Positions 24,856 to 33,768 of a DNA stretch of 64,000 nt are shown piece by piece. Numbering within the stretch: the stretch's first letter is position 1; each line of letters opens with the position of its first letter. Source of the stretch: Streptomyces sp. NBC_00448 (GTDB lineage: Bacteria; Actinomycetota; Actinomycetes; Streptomycetales; Streptomycetaceae); the NCBI RefSeq assembly GCF_036014115.1, contig NZ_CP107913.1, positions 4,945,001-5,009,000 of the forward strand, written 5' to 3'. Both the position numbers and the translations under genes were made by a program. The notes beneath the pieces were generated by a model, which was not told the origin of the DNA, did no database searches, and worked only from the letters and a program-made list of their open reading frames with translations.

Positions 24856-25977
24856 ATGAGCCTGTCCCTGAGGACCATCAGCCGAAAGCAGCACCTGGAC
24901 TACATCCAGGGCCTGTCTTCGGCGAGCCACTGCCAGGTCCCGGCATGGGCCGATGTGAAGAACGAATGGCGCTCGGAGAACCTCGGCTGGTTCGACGACG
25001 GCACCGGGGAGTTGGTCGGTGTCGGCCTGGTGCTCTACCGCCAACTCCCCAAGGTCAAGCGGTACCTCGCGTACCTGCCCGAGGGCCCGGTGATCAACTG
25101 GTACGCGCCGAACCTCGACGAGTGGCTGCAGCCGATGCTCAAGCACCTCAAGCAGCAGGGTGCGTTCACCGTGAAGATGGGTCCCCCGGTGATCATCCGC
25201 CGCTGGGACGCCGGGGCGGTCAAGGCGGGCATCGCCGACCCCGACGTCAAGCGGCTGCGCGATGTCGAGGCCACCTACGTCGAGCCGCGCGCCTTCGAGG
25301 TCGCCGACCGGCTGCGCCGGATGGGCTGGCAGCAGGGCGAGGACGGCGGCGCGGGCTTCGGTGACGTCCAGCCGCGGTACGTCTACCAGGTGCCGCTGGA
25401 GAACCGCTCGCTGGACGACATCCTCAAGGGCTTCAACCAGCTCTGGCGCCGCAACATCAAGAAGGCCGACAAGGCCGGCGTCCAGGTGATCCAGGGCGGC
25501 TACGACGACCTGCCGGTGTGGCAGAACCTCTACGAGATCACCGCCACCCGCGACCACTTCCGGCCGCGCCCCCTGAGCTACTTCCAGCGGATGTGGACCA
25601 CGCTCAACGGCGAGGAGCCCAACCGGATGCGGCTGTACCTCGCCATGCACGAGGGCGAGGCGGTCGCCGCGGCGACCATGCTGACCGTCGGCCGGCATGT
25701 GTGGTACTCCTACGGAGCCTCCGCGAACCACAAGCGTGAGGTGCGTCCGTCCAACGCGATGCAGTGGCGAATGCTGCGCGACGCGTACGCGATGGGCGCC
25801 AGCGTGTACGACCTGCGCGGTATCAGCGACTCCCTGGACGACAAGGACCATCTGTTCGGCCTGATCCAGTTCAAGGTGGGCACCGGCGGCCAGGCTGCCG
25901 AATACTTGGGCGAGTGGGACTTCCCGCTCAACAAGCTGCTCCACAAGGCACTCGACATCTACATGTCGCGCCGCTGA
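24856..25977 (+). CDS. femX: FemX-type lipid II glycyltransferase (FemAB family)
   Basis: 373 residues with two GNAT-like subdomains as in FemX/FemAB. Landmarks are YLAYLPEGPVINWY in the first and LWRRNIKKADKAGV plus YSYGASANHKREVRPSNAMQW in the second. FemAB enzymes use aminoacyl-tRNA to add residues to the peptide stem of lipid II. In Streptomyces the first and only bridge glycine on LL-diaminopimelate is attributed to FemX. The next gene, a racemase-like protein, starts 63 bases later and likely shares the transcript. Confidence 0.85.
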   Translation: MSLSLRTISRKQHLDYIQGLSSASHCQVPAWADVKNEWRSENLGWFDDGTGELVGVGLVLYRQLPKVKRYLAYLPEGPVINWYAPNLDEWLQPMLKHLKQQGAFTVKMGPPVIIRRWDAGAVKAGIADPDVKRLRDVEATYVEPRAFEVADRLRRMGWQQGEDGGAGFGDVQPRYVYQVPLENRSLDDILKGFNQLWRRNIKKADKAGVQVIQGGYDDLPVWQNLYEITATRDHFRPRPLSYFQRMWTTLNGEEPNRMRLYLAMHEGEAVAAATMLTVGRHVWYSYGASANHKREVRPSNAMQWRMLRDAYAMGASVYDLRGISDSLDDKDHLFGLIQFKVGTGGQAAEYLGEWDFPLNKLLHKALDIYMSRR

Positions 25978-26040
25978 CCGGCCGACTCTCCGCTCGGACC
26001 GGCTCCGGGCGGAGCACCGAAGAAAGGTCCTGACCACGCG

Positions 26041-27081
26041 ATGGCGCTCACCCTCTACGTCGACACCGCGCGCTGGCGTGCGCACCAGCAGTCCGTGGTC
26101 GACCAGTTCCCCGGCATCGTGCCCGTCTGCAAGGGGAACGGCTACGGCTTCGGCCACGAACGGCTCGCCGACGAGGCGACCCGGCTGCGCGCGGACATGC
26201 TCGCGGTCGGCACCACTTACGAGGCCGCCCGGATCAAGGACTACTTCGGCGGCGACCTGCTGGTGCTCACCCCGTACCGGCTCGGCGAGGAACCGGTGCC
26301 GCTGCCGGACCGGGCGATCCGCTCGGTCTCCTCGGTGGAGGGGGTGCGCGGGCTCGTCGGCGCCCGGGTGGTGATCGAGGTGATGAGCTCGATGCGGCGG
26401 CACGGCGTCTCCGAGGACGACCTGGTCAAGCTGCACACCGCGATCGACGACGTGCGCCTCGAGGGTTTCGCCATCCACCTGCCGCTGGACCGCGCCGACG
26501 GCAGCGACGCGGTGGAGGAGGTCTTCGCCTGGATGGAGCGGCTGCGGGCGGCCCGGCTGCCGCTGCACACGATGTTCGTCAGCCACCTCAGCGCGACCGA
26601 AATGGCCACCCTCCAGCAGCAGTTCCCGCAGACCCGGTTCCGGGCCCGGATCGGCACGTTGATGTGGCTCGGCGACCACGACGCCACCGAGTACCGCGGC
26701 GCGGTCCTCGACGTGACCCGGATCGCCAAGGGCGAGCGGTACGGCTACCGGCAGGAGAAGGCCGCGGCAGACGGCCACCTGGTGGTGGTGGCCGGCGGCA
26801 CCTCGCACGGTGTGGGCCTGGAGGCGCCGAAGGCGGTGCACGGCCTGATGCCGCGGGCCAAGGGTGTGGCCCGGGCCGGCCTGGCCACGGTCAACCGCAA
26901 CCTGTCGCCGTTCGTGTGGGCGGGCAAGCAGCGCTGGTTCGCCGAGCCGCCGCACATGCAGGTGTCGATCCTGTACCTGCCCAGCGACGTGGCGCCGCCC
27001 GCGGTCGGCGACGAGCTGGTGGCGCACCTGCGGCACACCACCACCCAGTTCGACCGCGTCGTGGACCGCCAGTCGGCGTAG
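26041..27081 (+). CDS. Alanine-racemase-fold PLP protein
   Basis: 346 residues. PVCKGNGYGFGHERLADEA is the PLP-lysine segment (Lys31) of the fold type III barrel, and MWLGDH and GERYGYRQ lie in the C-terminal beta domain. It is shorter than housekeeping alanine racemases (about 370-390), and YGYR carries the position of their catalytic tyrosine. Sitting behind femX it may act on an amino acid of the cell-wall stem peptide, but racemase activity is inferred. No RBS stronger than GAAAGG is visible. Confidence 0.75.
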   Translation: MALTLYVDTARWRAHQQSVVDQFPGIVPVCKGNGYGFGHERLADEATRLRADMLAVGTTYEAARIKDYFGGDLLVLTPYRLGEEPVPLPDRAIRSVSSVEGVRGLVGARVVIEVMSSMRRHGVSEDDLVKLHTAIDDVRLEGFAIHLPLDRADGSDAVEEVFAWMERLRAARLPLHTMFVSHLSATEMATLQQQFPQTRFRARIGTLMWLGDHDATEYRGAVLDVTRIAKGERYGYRQEKAAADGHLVVVAGGTSHGVGLEAPKAVHGLMPRAKGVARAGLATVNRNLSPFVWAGKQRWFAEPPHMQVSILYLPSDVAPPAVGDELVAHLRHTTTQFDRVVDRQSA

Positions 27082-27114
27082 GACCTCGGCCGGTGTCGGT
27101 CGGGCGGAGCCCGC

Positions 27115-28629
27115 TCAGCCTGTGTAGGACCCGCCCTCGGGGTGGGGCCCGCCGTCGGCGTACGGCACCGGCGGCGCCGACGCGTGCTTGGGCTCATGCA
27201 CGGGTGTGCCGAGGACGAACGCGTCCTCGGCACCGTCCAGGACACCGCCGGCCGGGTCGTCCGACCCGTCCTGCCGCAGCACGTCGTGCTCGGGCAGCAG
27301 GATGTCGCGCACCACCAGGGCGCACAGGTACAGCACGCCGAGCAGGTGCACACCGATCGCCAGGTGGTACGCGTCGGCGGTCAGGCCGTGGTGCTTGGCG
27401 CTGTTGAGGTAGGCCAGCCGGTACCAGATGCCGAGGAAGTACAGCATCTCCGCGCCCTGCCAGATCGCCAGATCACGCCAGCGCGGCCGGGCGAGCACCG
27501 CCAGCGGCAGCAGCCACAGCACGTACTGCGGCGAGTAGACCTTGTTGCTGATCAGCAGCGCGGCCACCATCAGGAAGGCCATCTGCCCCAGCCGAGGCCG
27601 GCGCGGTGCGTACAGGGCGAGCGCGGCGATGCCCACGCACAGCAGCAGCATCAGGGCGATGCCGTACTCGTTGACGCCGTCGAGCGCGTTGCCGGAGCGG
27701 TCCCTGACGATCATCCACAGGGAGCCGTAGTCCGTGCCGCGGTCCTTGCTGAAGGTGTAGAACTGCGCCCATCCGTGCGGCGCGAAGGCCATCACCGGCA
27801 GGTTCACCACCAGCCAGGCAGCGACCGCGGCGCCCAGGGTCCGGCCGAACTGCCGTAGCCGGCCCGCCCGCAGGCAGAGCAGGAACAGCGCGCCGAGCAG
27901 CAGTACCGGGTAGAGCTTGGCGGCGGCGGCCAGCCCGATCAGCACGCCCGCCCGGCCCGGGCGGCCGCGCGACCACAGCAGCAGCCCGCCCGCCGCCAGC
28001 GCGACCGCGAACAGGTCCCAGTTGATGGTGGCGGTCAGCGCGAGCGCGGGGGACAGGGCGACGAGCAGGCCGTCCCAGGGTCGCCGCCGGTTGGTGCGCG
28101 CCACGCACACCACCAGCGCGACCGCGCAGATCATCAGCATCCCCGAGTTGGCGATCCAGAACATCTGCGCGCTGTGCTGCCCCGAGCCGGGCGGGGTCAG
28201 CCAGGACGCCACCTCCATGAACAGCCCGGTCAGCACCGGGTACTCGAGGTAGTGGAGGTCGGCCGAGCCGCTGAGGGAGTCGGGGATACGGTCGAAGTAC
28301 GGCACCAGGTCGGCGCCGAAGCCGCGCTGGGTGTACATGTGCGGGATGTCGGAGTAGCAGGCGTGGGCGTACTGCTGGTCGCTGGGCGGCGGCTGGAACC
28401 AGCCGCCCGAGTAGCAGGACGTCTTCTGCACCATGCCGAGCGCGAACATGCCGATCACGACGAGCACCATCACCCGCAGCGGGTTCCACCAGCGGTGCCC
28501 GGACAGCGCCCAGCGGCCGGCCGGGCCGCCGATGAACTCGCTGCCCGCCGCGGCCACCGGGTCCTCGTCCGTGGGGCGCACGGGGGACTCTCGCCGGTCG
28601 TCGTCTGCTCGGTAGCGCACGCTCGTCAT
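27115..28629 (-). CDS. GT87-like polyprenyl-phosphate mannosyltransferase (membrane)
   Basis: 504 residues with about ten membrane helices, a 45-residue cytoplasmic N-terminus and a long hydrophilic C-tail. The first extracytoplasmic loop carries aspartates in DIPHMYTQRGF, YFDRIPD and the LEYPVLTG motif, typical of the PimE/DUF2029 family of GT-C glycosyltransferases that use polyprenyl-phosphate-mannose. Acceptor unknown (glycolipid or secreted protein). It is located just behind the PBP gene on the same strand but separated from it by a terminator. Confidence 0.75.
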   Translation of the reverse strand: MTSVRYRADDDRRESPVRPTDEDPVAAAGSEFIGGPAGRWALSGHRWWNPLRVMVLVVIGMFALGMVQKTSCYSGGWFQPPPSDQQYAHACYSDIPHMYTQRGFGADLVPYFDRIPDSLSGSADLHYLEYPVLTGLFMEVASWLTPPGSGQHSAQMFWIANSGMLMICAVALVVCVARTNRRRPWDGLLVALSPALALTATINWDLFAVALAAGGLLLWSRGRPGRAGVLIGLAAAAKLYPVLLLGALFLLCLRAGRLRQFGRTLGAAVAAWLVVNLPVMAFAPHGWAQFYTFSKDRGTDYGSLWMIVRDRSGNALDGVNEYGIALMLLLCVGIAALALYAPRRPRLGQMAFLMVAALLISNKVYSPQYVLWLLPLAVLARPRWRDLAIWQGAEMLYFLGIWYRLAYLNSAKHHGLTADAYHLAIGVHLLGVLYLCALVVRDILLPEHDVLRQDGSDDPAGGVLDGAEDAFVLGTPVHEPKHASAPPVPYADGGPHPEGGSYTG

Positions 28630-28661
28630 GGCGCCATCCTGCCGTACCGGACTGTGTGCGC

Positions 28662-28698
28662 GAGAGCCCCCGGGACCGTCACGGTTCCGGGGGCTCTC
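28662..28698 (-). terminator. Terminator after PBP gene
   Basis: A long hairpin: GAGAGCCCCCGG pairs with CCGGGGGCTCTC, with further complementary bases inside. It lies between the PBP stop and the GT87 start. Confidence 0.8.
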
Positions 28699-28754
28699 AC
28701 AGGCTGTCTCACAGGTCGTGCCACCGGCGGCTCGGCGCCGGGGTCACGGCCGGG

Positions 28755-31505
28755 TCATTGCTTTCGTGTGCTGTTCGTCGTCCCCTGCCACCCGTTGCCG
28801 CCGTTGCTGCCGCCGTTGCCCGTCCCACCGTTGGTGTTGCCACCGTTGGTGTTGCCGCTGTCCGTACCGGTGGGCGGCGTGGTGGGCGACGTGGGGCAGC
28901 CGAAGATGGAGCACGGCGGGGTGGTGGGCGCGGTGGGCGTCGTCGGCGGGGTGGTCGGCGGCGTCGTCGGCGGCGTGGTCGGCGGGGTCGTCGGCGGGGT
29001 GGTCGGCGGCGTGGTGGGCGGCGGCGGGGGCGTCGGGCTCGTCACGTTGCCGTAGATGACCTTGCCGATCTCCTCCGCCGGCTGCTCGAAGTCCTTGTTC
29101 GGCTGGCCCTTCATCGCCGCACTCATGTAGTCCTTCCAGATCTGCGCGGGGAAGGAGTCACCGTGCACCTTCATGGCGCCACCGGTGCCGTACATCGGCA
29201 GGAAGGCGTTCTGCTTGCCGTCGTGCGACTGGTCGTCGCGGCGGAACATCACGATCGAGGTGGCCAGCTGCGGGGTGTACCCGTCGAACCAGGCCGACTT
29301 GTTGTCGTCGGTGGTACCGGTCTTGCCGGCCGCCGCACGGCCGCCGGGCAGCTGGGCCGGGGTACCGGTGCCCTTCTTCACCACGTCGGTGAGCATGTCG
29401 GTGATGGTGTCCGCGACCGTCGGGGAGAAGGCGACCTTGGTCTTGAGCTGGTGCTTGTAGATCTGCTTGCCGTTGTGGACGACGGTGCTGACCGAGTACG
29501 GGTCGTTCTGCCGGCCGTGGTTGTCGAAGGTGGCGTAGCCGTCGGCCATCCGGATCGCGCTCGGTGAGGAGGTGCCGATCGAGTAGGTGACGCTGTTCTT
29601 GTAGTCGTCGAGGCCGTTGGAGGCGTCGGCGACCAGCCCGGCCGAGACCGCGGCGTCGTGCACCTTGTCGGTGCCGACGTCCTGGCCGAGCTGGACGTAA
29701 GGCGAGTTCAGCGACTTGTCCAGCGCCACCCGCAGGGTGACCCTGCCGAAGTTGTCACCGTCGTCGTTCGGCTGGCGCCACTGGAACGGCTTGTTGTTCT
29801 TGTCGTAGCCGATCCACGGTTTGCCGGTGTAGTCGTTGATCAGCTGGTTGTCCTTACCGCTGAACTCACTGTCCGGCGACACCAGGGTCCGTTCGCTCAG
29901 ACTCTGGGTGGCACCCCCGTTCGGGTTCCGGACGCCGTAGGTCATCGCGGCGGCCAGGACGTACGGCTTGAACGTCGACCCGACCTGGGCGCCGGTCTCG
30001 TCGGCGTTGTTGGTGAAGTGCTTAGTCGCGTCGGTGCCGCCGTAGATGGCCACGATCGCGCCGTCCGACGGGTTCACCGAGGCGCCGCCGAACTGGACGA
30101 ACTTGTCCATGTCCTCGCCGTTCACCACATGGGTGCCGCCGGGTTTGATGGACTTCTTCTGGACCTTCTTGACCGCGGCCTCCAGCGCCTGAACCTTCGG
30201 CTTCTGGAAGGTGGTGTGGATCTGGTAGCCGCCTTGGTTGAGCTGGTCGTCGGTGAGGATCTTGTTGTTGATCACGTAGCTCTTGGCGAGGTTGACCATG
30301 TAGCCGATCTGCCCGGCCATCTGCGCGTTCTGCTTCGGCGGGTCGGGCATCGGGTAGGTGGTGTACTTCGCTCGCTGGCCGGCGGACAGCAGCTTGTCCT
30401 TGACCTCGAGGTCGAGGATGTCCTTCCAGCGGATCATCGAGTTCTTCTTGTTGCTCGCCGCCGTCGCGATCGTGTCGATCGTGGGGTTACCCGCCGGATC
30501 GTAGTACGTCGGGCCCTTGAGCAGCGCCGCGAGGAAGGCGCACTGGCTCGGGTCCAGCTTGATGGCGTCGACGCCGTAGTACGTACGGGCAGCCGCCTGG
30601 ATGCCGTAGGCGCCGCGGCCGAAGTAGGAGGTGTTGAGGTACCCCTCCATGATCTTGTCCTTCTTCATCGTCGCGCCGACCTTGATCGAGATGAAGAGTT
30701 CCTTGAACTTGCGGCTGAACGTCTGCTGCTGATCGAGCCGGGTGTTCTTCACGTACTGCTGGGTGATGGTCGAGCCGCCCTGGGTCTCGCCGCCCTTGGC
30801 CATGTTGAACAGCGCGCGGGCGATGCCCTTGGGGTCGACGCCGCGGTCGGTCTCGAAGGTCTTGTTCTCGCCGGCGATCACCGCGTTCTGCATCGCCTGG
30901 GGAATCTCGTCGATCGTGATGTTCTGGCGGTTGACCTCGCCGCCGGTCGCGATCATCTGGCTGCCGTCGGCCCAGTAGTAGACGTTGTTCTGCGCCTGGG
31001 CCGCGAGGTTCTCGTTGGGGACGCTCACCATCGCGTACGCGATCCCGATCACGCCGACCAGGGTGCCGAGGAAGCCGACGCACAGGGCCGCGATCTGCCG
31101 CCAGGACGGCATCCAGTGGCGCCAGCCCACCTTGCCGAAGCGGGGGTAGTCGATGAACCGTTTCTTGCCGGGGCGGCGTCCCGCCCGCCCGGCCGGACCG
31201 CCGCCCGCCGCGGTGCCGGTGGCGGCCGCACGGCGCCTGCTGCGCCCCTGGGCGGCCCTGCGGGCGGCCGCGCGGCCCTCGTACGGCTGCTGCCGCTCGT
31301 CGCCGGCGCCGCGGCCGCCCGAAGGCGCCCCCGCGGAGTGCGCACCGCCGGCCGGGGTGCCGCCCGGCGGGGTGTCCGCGGGCGGGGTGCCTCCGGCGGC
31401 GCGTCTGCCACCGGAGGAAGGGGGCGCCGGCTGCTGTCCCCCGCGCCGGGCGGCAGCACGGCCGCCGGACGGCGACTGCGGCGGCTTGCGACGGTGCTCG
31501 CTCAT
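28755..31505 (-). CDS. Class A penicillin-binding protein
   Basis: 916 residues. A cytoplasmic Pro/Gly/Ala/Arg-rich tail of about 135 residues is followed by one membrane helix. The GT51 glycosyltransferase comes next (GENKTFETDRGVD, then GGSTITQQYVKN). The transpeptidase has GSTFKP (nucleophile serine), SLN and KTGTT. A threonine/proline repeat tail closes the protein. It polymerises and crosslinks peptidoglycan outside the membrane. The ATG at 31505 is preceded by GAGGAG. The TTPP repeat region (about 28930-29030) is a DNA minisatellite. Confidence 0.92.
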   Translation of the reverse strand: MSEHRRKPPQSPSGGRAAARRGGQQPAPPSSGGRRAAGGTPPADTPPGGTPAGGAHSAGAPSGGRGAGDERQQPYEGRAAARRAAQGRSRRRAAATGTAAGGGPAGRAGRRPGKKRFIDYPRFGKVGWRHWMPSWRQIAALCVGFLGTLVGVIGIAYAMVSVPNENLAAQAQNNVYYWADGSQMIATGGEVNRQNITIDEIPQAMQNAVIAGENKTFETDRGVDPKGIARALFNMAKGGETQGGSTITQQYVKNTRLDQQQTFSRKFKELFISIKVGATMKKDKIMEGYLNTSYFGRGAYGIQAAARTYYGVDAIKLDPSQCAFLAALLKGPTYYDPAGNPTIDTIATAASNKKNSMIRWKDILDLEVKDKLLSAGQRAKYTTYPMPDPPKQNAQMAGQIGYMVNLAKSYVINNKILTDDQLNQGGYQIHTTFQKPKVQALEAAVKKVQKKSIKPGGTHVVNGEDMDKFVQFGGASVNPSDGAIVAIYGGTDATKHFTNNADETGAQVGSTFKPYVLAAAMTYGVRNPNGGATQSLSERTLVSPDSEFSGKDNQLINDYTGKPWIGYDKNNKPFQWRQPNDDGDNFGRVTLRVALDKSLNSPYVQLGQDVGTDKVHDAAVSAGLVADASNGLDDYKNSVTYSIGTSSPSAIRMADGYATFDNHGRQNDPYSVSTVVHNGKQIYKHQLKTKVAFSPTVADTITDMLTDVVKKGTGTPAQLPGGRAAAGKTGTTDDNKSAWFDGYTPQLATSIVMFRRDDQSHDGKQNAFLPMYGTGGAMKVHGDSFPAQIWKDYMSAAMKGQPNKDFEQPAEEIGKVIYGNVTSPTPPPPPTTPPTTPPTTPPTTPPTTPPTTPPTTPTAPTTPPCSIFGCPTSPTTPPTGTDSGNTNGGNTNGGTGNGGSNGGNGWQGTTNSTRKQ

Positions 31506-31610
31506 TGAACAGCTACTCCTCGACAGGCGGGATCGCCTGAAGGCATCGGTGACATTCCGGTCGGGTCCCCCTGCGCGCGGCTGGATCGGGCCGCACCGCA
31601 CCAAGGATCA

Positions 31611-31637
31611 TGACGCACCTTGACGCCACAGGGTTCC
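31611..31637 (-). promoter_or_regulatory. Candidate ECF-sigma promoter for the PBP gene
   Basis: Reading leftward: GGAACC, 16 bases, CGTCA, about 105 bases before the PBP start codon. The GGAAC -35 is shared by SigE-type envelope-stress sigma factors; the -10 match is weaker. Confidence 0.35.
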
Positions 31638-31792
31638 CAGTGCTCCGCATGGCGAACAGAGTACGCACGGTCAAATGCCGCTCGGCACGAACGTTCGTCA
31701 CATATCGGTCAGTTGGCTGCTCATAGGTTTGCCGATGTGATGCCGGTCACCGCGGCCCGCCTTGCATGATGTCTCGGCTCGTTCTATCGTCA

Positions 31793-31815
31793 CGATGTAT
31801 CGGCTCGATACATCG
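31793..31815. promoter_or_regulatory. PadR operator
   Basis: CGATGTATCG and CGATACATCG, exact complements separated by GCT, about 50 bases before padR. They contain the ATGT-N-ACAT symmetry of PadR sites. A degenerate copy lies just upstream near 31767-31790. Apart from these and the PBP promoter I see nothing in the 360-base gap. Confidence 0.65.
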
Positions 31816-31865
31816 AGCTGGCACAACACGCAGCACATCCGATCGGGAGACGAGGGGACGAGGGA

Positions 31866-32456
31866 TTGAGCAAGCGCTCCGGAATCCTCGAGTTCGCGAT
31901 TCTCGGTCTGCTGCGTGAGTCGCCGATGCACGGCTATGAGCTGCGCAAACGGCTCAATACCTCGCTCGGGGTGTTCCGCGCCTTCAGCTACGGGACGTTG
32001 TATCCGTGCTTGAAGACGCTGGTCACCCAGGGGTGGCTGATCGAGGAGTCGGCGCTGGACAGCGACCCGCTGGCCGCGCCCCTCGCCGGCCGCCGGGCGA
32101 AGATCGTCTACCGGTTGACGGCTGCGGGCAAGGAGCACTTCGAGGAGTTGCTCGCCAACTCCGGCCCCGACGCCTGGGAGGACGAGCACTTCGCCGCCCG
32201 GTTCGCCTTCTTCGGCCAGACGTCGAAGGACGTCCGGATGCGCGTTCTCGAAGGGCGGCGCAGCCGCCTGGAGGAACGGCTGGAGAGGATGCGCGGGTCA
32301 CTGGCCCGCACCCGCGAGCGGCTCGACGACTACACGCTCGAGTTGCAGCGGCACGGCATGGAGTCGGTGGAGCGCGAGGTCCGATGGCTCAACGAGCTGA
32401 TCGAGACCGAGCGGGCCGGACGCGTCGAGCGTCCGACCTCCGAGCGGGACGGCTAG
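31866..32456 (+). CDS. PadR-family transcriptional regulator
   Basis: 196 residues from a TTG start. The N-terminal winged helix is classical PadR (LEFAILGLLRESPMHGYELRKRL, then YGTLYPCLKTLVTQGWL), followed by a coiled-coil dimerisation region (about 110-180). It likely represses itself through the adjacent inverted repeat. Ino1 follows 72 bases later on the same strand, and readthrough or direct regulation of ino1 is plausible. Confidence 0.88.
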   Translation: MSKRSGILEFAILGLLRESPMHGYELRKRLNTSLGVFRAFSYGTLYPCLKTLVTQGWLIEESALDSDPLAAPLAGRRAKIVYRLTAAGKEHFEELLANSGPDAWEDEHFAARFAFFGQTSKDVRMRVLEGRRSRLEERLERMRGSLARTRERLDDYTLELQRHGMESVEREVRWLNELIETERAGRVERPTSERDG

Positions 32457-32528
32457 ACAACAACCAAGAGAACGGCGGCCGACCCGGGATCGGGGAACCG
32501 CGTGACTATTTCACAAGGAGCAACCGGT

Positions 32529-33611
32529 ATGGGTTCGGTCCGCGTAGCCATCGTTGGCGTGGGAAACTGCGCCACCTCGCTGGTGCAGGGTGTCGAGTAC
32601 TACAAGGACGCAGACCCGGACAGCAGGGTGCCTGGTCTCATGCACGTGCAGTTCGGTGAGTACCACGTGCGTGACGTCGAGTTCGTGGCCGCCTTCGATG
32701 TCGACGCGAAGAAGGTCGGCCTCGACCTCGCGGACGCCATCGGGGCCAGCGAGAACAACACCATCAAGATCGCCGACGTCCCGCAGACCGGCGTGACGGT
32801 CCAGCGCGGCCACACCCTCGACGGCCTCGGCAAGTACTACCGCGAGACCATCGAGGAGTCCGACGAGACCCCGGTCGACATCGTCCAGATCCTCAAGGAC
32901 CGCAAGGTCGACGTCCTGGTCTGCTACCTGCCGGTCGGCTCCGAGGCCGCGGCGAAGTTCTACGCCCAGTGCGCCATCGACGCCAAGGTCGCCTTCGTCA
33001 ACGCGCTTCCGGTCTTCATCGCCGGCACCAAGGAGTGGGCGGACAAGTTCACCGAGGCCGGTGTGCCCATCGTCGGTGACGACATCAAGTCCCAGGTGGG
33101 CGCCACCATCACGCACCGCGTGCTGGCGAAGCTCTTCGAGGATCGCGGTGTGGTGCTGGAGCGCACCATGCAGCTCAACGTCGGCGGCAACATGGACTTC
33201 AAGAACATGTTGGAGCGCGAGCGCCTGGAGTCCAAGAAGATCTCCAAGACGCAGGCCGTCACCTCGCAGATCCCGGACCGCGACCTCGGCGCGAAGAACG
33301 TGCACATCGGCCCGTCCGACTACGTCCAGTGGCTCGACGACCGCAAGTGGGCGTACGTCCGCCTCGAGGGCCGCGCGTTCGGCGACGTCCCGCTGAACCT
33401 GGAGTACAAGCTCGAGGTCTGGGACTCCCCGAACTCCGCCGGTGTCATCATCGACGCGCTGCGCGCCGCGAAGATCGCCAAGGACCGTGGCATCGGCGGC
33501 CCGATCCTGTCGGCGTCCTCGTACTTCATGAAGTCCCCGCCGGTGCAGTACTTCGACGACCAGGCCCGCGAGAACGTCGAGAAGTTCATCCGCGGCGACG
33601 TCGAGCGCTGA
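32529..33611 (+). CDS. ino1: Inositol-3-phosphate synthase
   Basis: 360 residues, the standard actinobacterial length. The Rossmann motif is [13 protein letters not shown], and [11 protein letters not shown] and [16 protein letters not shown] form the catalytic region. It converts glucose-6-phosphate to L-myo-inositol-1-phosphate with NAD+, feeding mycothiol and phosphatidylinositol. AAGGAG is eight bases before ATG 32529. Proximity to the redox genes trxBA is about 12 kb and not an operon. Two terminator hairpins follow. Confidence 0.95.
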   Translation: MGSVRVAIVGVGNCATSLVQGVEYYKDADPDSRVPGLMHVQFGEYHVRDVEFVAAFDVDAKKVGLDLADAIGASENNTIKIADVPQTGVTVQRGHTLDGLGKYYRETIEESDETPVDIVQILKDRKVDVLVCYLPVGSEAAAKFYAQCAIDAKVAFVNALPVFIAGTKEWADKFTEAGVPIVGDDIKSQVGATITHRVLAKLFEDRGVVLERTMQLNVGGNMDFKNMLERERLESKKISKTQAVTSQIPDRDLGAKNVHIGPSDYVQWLDDRKWAYVRLEGRAFGDVPLNLEYKLEVWDSPNSAGVIIDALRAAKIAKDRGIGGPILSASSYFMKSPPVQYFDDQARENVEKFIRGDVER

Positions 33612-33649
33612 ACCTCCCGTCCGGACCGCCGACCACCGCACGACAGCTT

Positions 33650-33665
33650 CACCACTGAAGTGGTG
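33650..33665 (+). terminator. Short hairpin after ino1
   Basis: CACCACT, two bases, AGTGGTG: a tight 7-bp hairpin 38 bases past the stop, ahead of the stronger terminator. Confidence 0.45.
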
Positions 33666-33715
33666 GCCGACAGAACGACGATGTGACGGTCGGTAGACCG
33701 ACCCGAACGACTGAG

Positions 33716-33746
33716 CAGGGCCCCGGGGCGCGTACCCGGGGCCCTG
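33716..33746 (+). terminator. Strong terminator downstream of ino1
   Basis: CAGGGCCCCGGG and its exact complement with a 7-base loop, ending 22 bases before the MFS start. Confidence 0.8.
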
Positions 33747-33768
33747 TCCGTCGTGTGAAGGTGTGCAC

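Noticed and set aside
28930-29030. Short regular repeats that could suggest a CRISPR array
   Set aside because: The units are about 12 bp, tandem, without spacers, and encode the TTPP tail of the PBP. No cas gene is present in the window.
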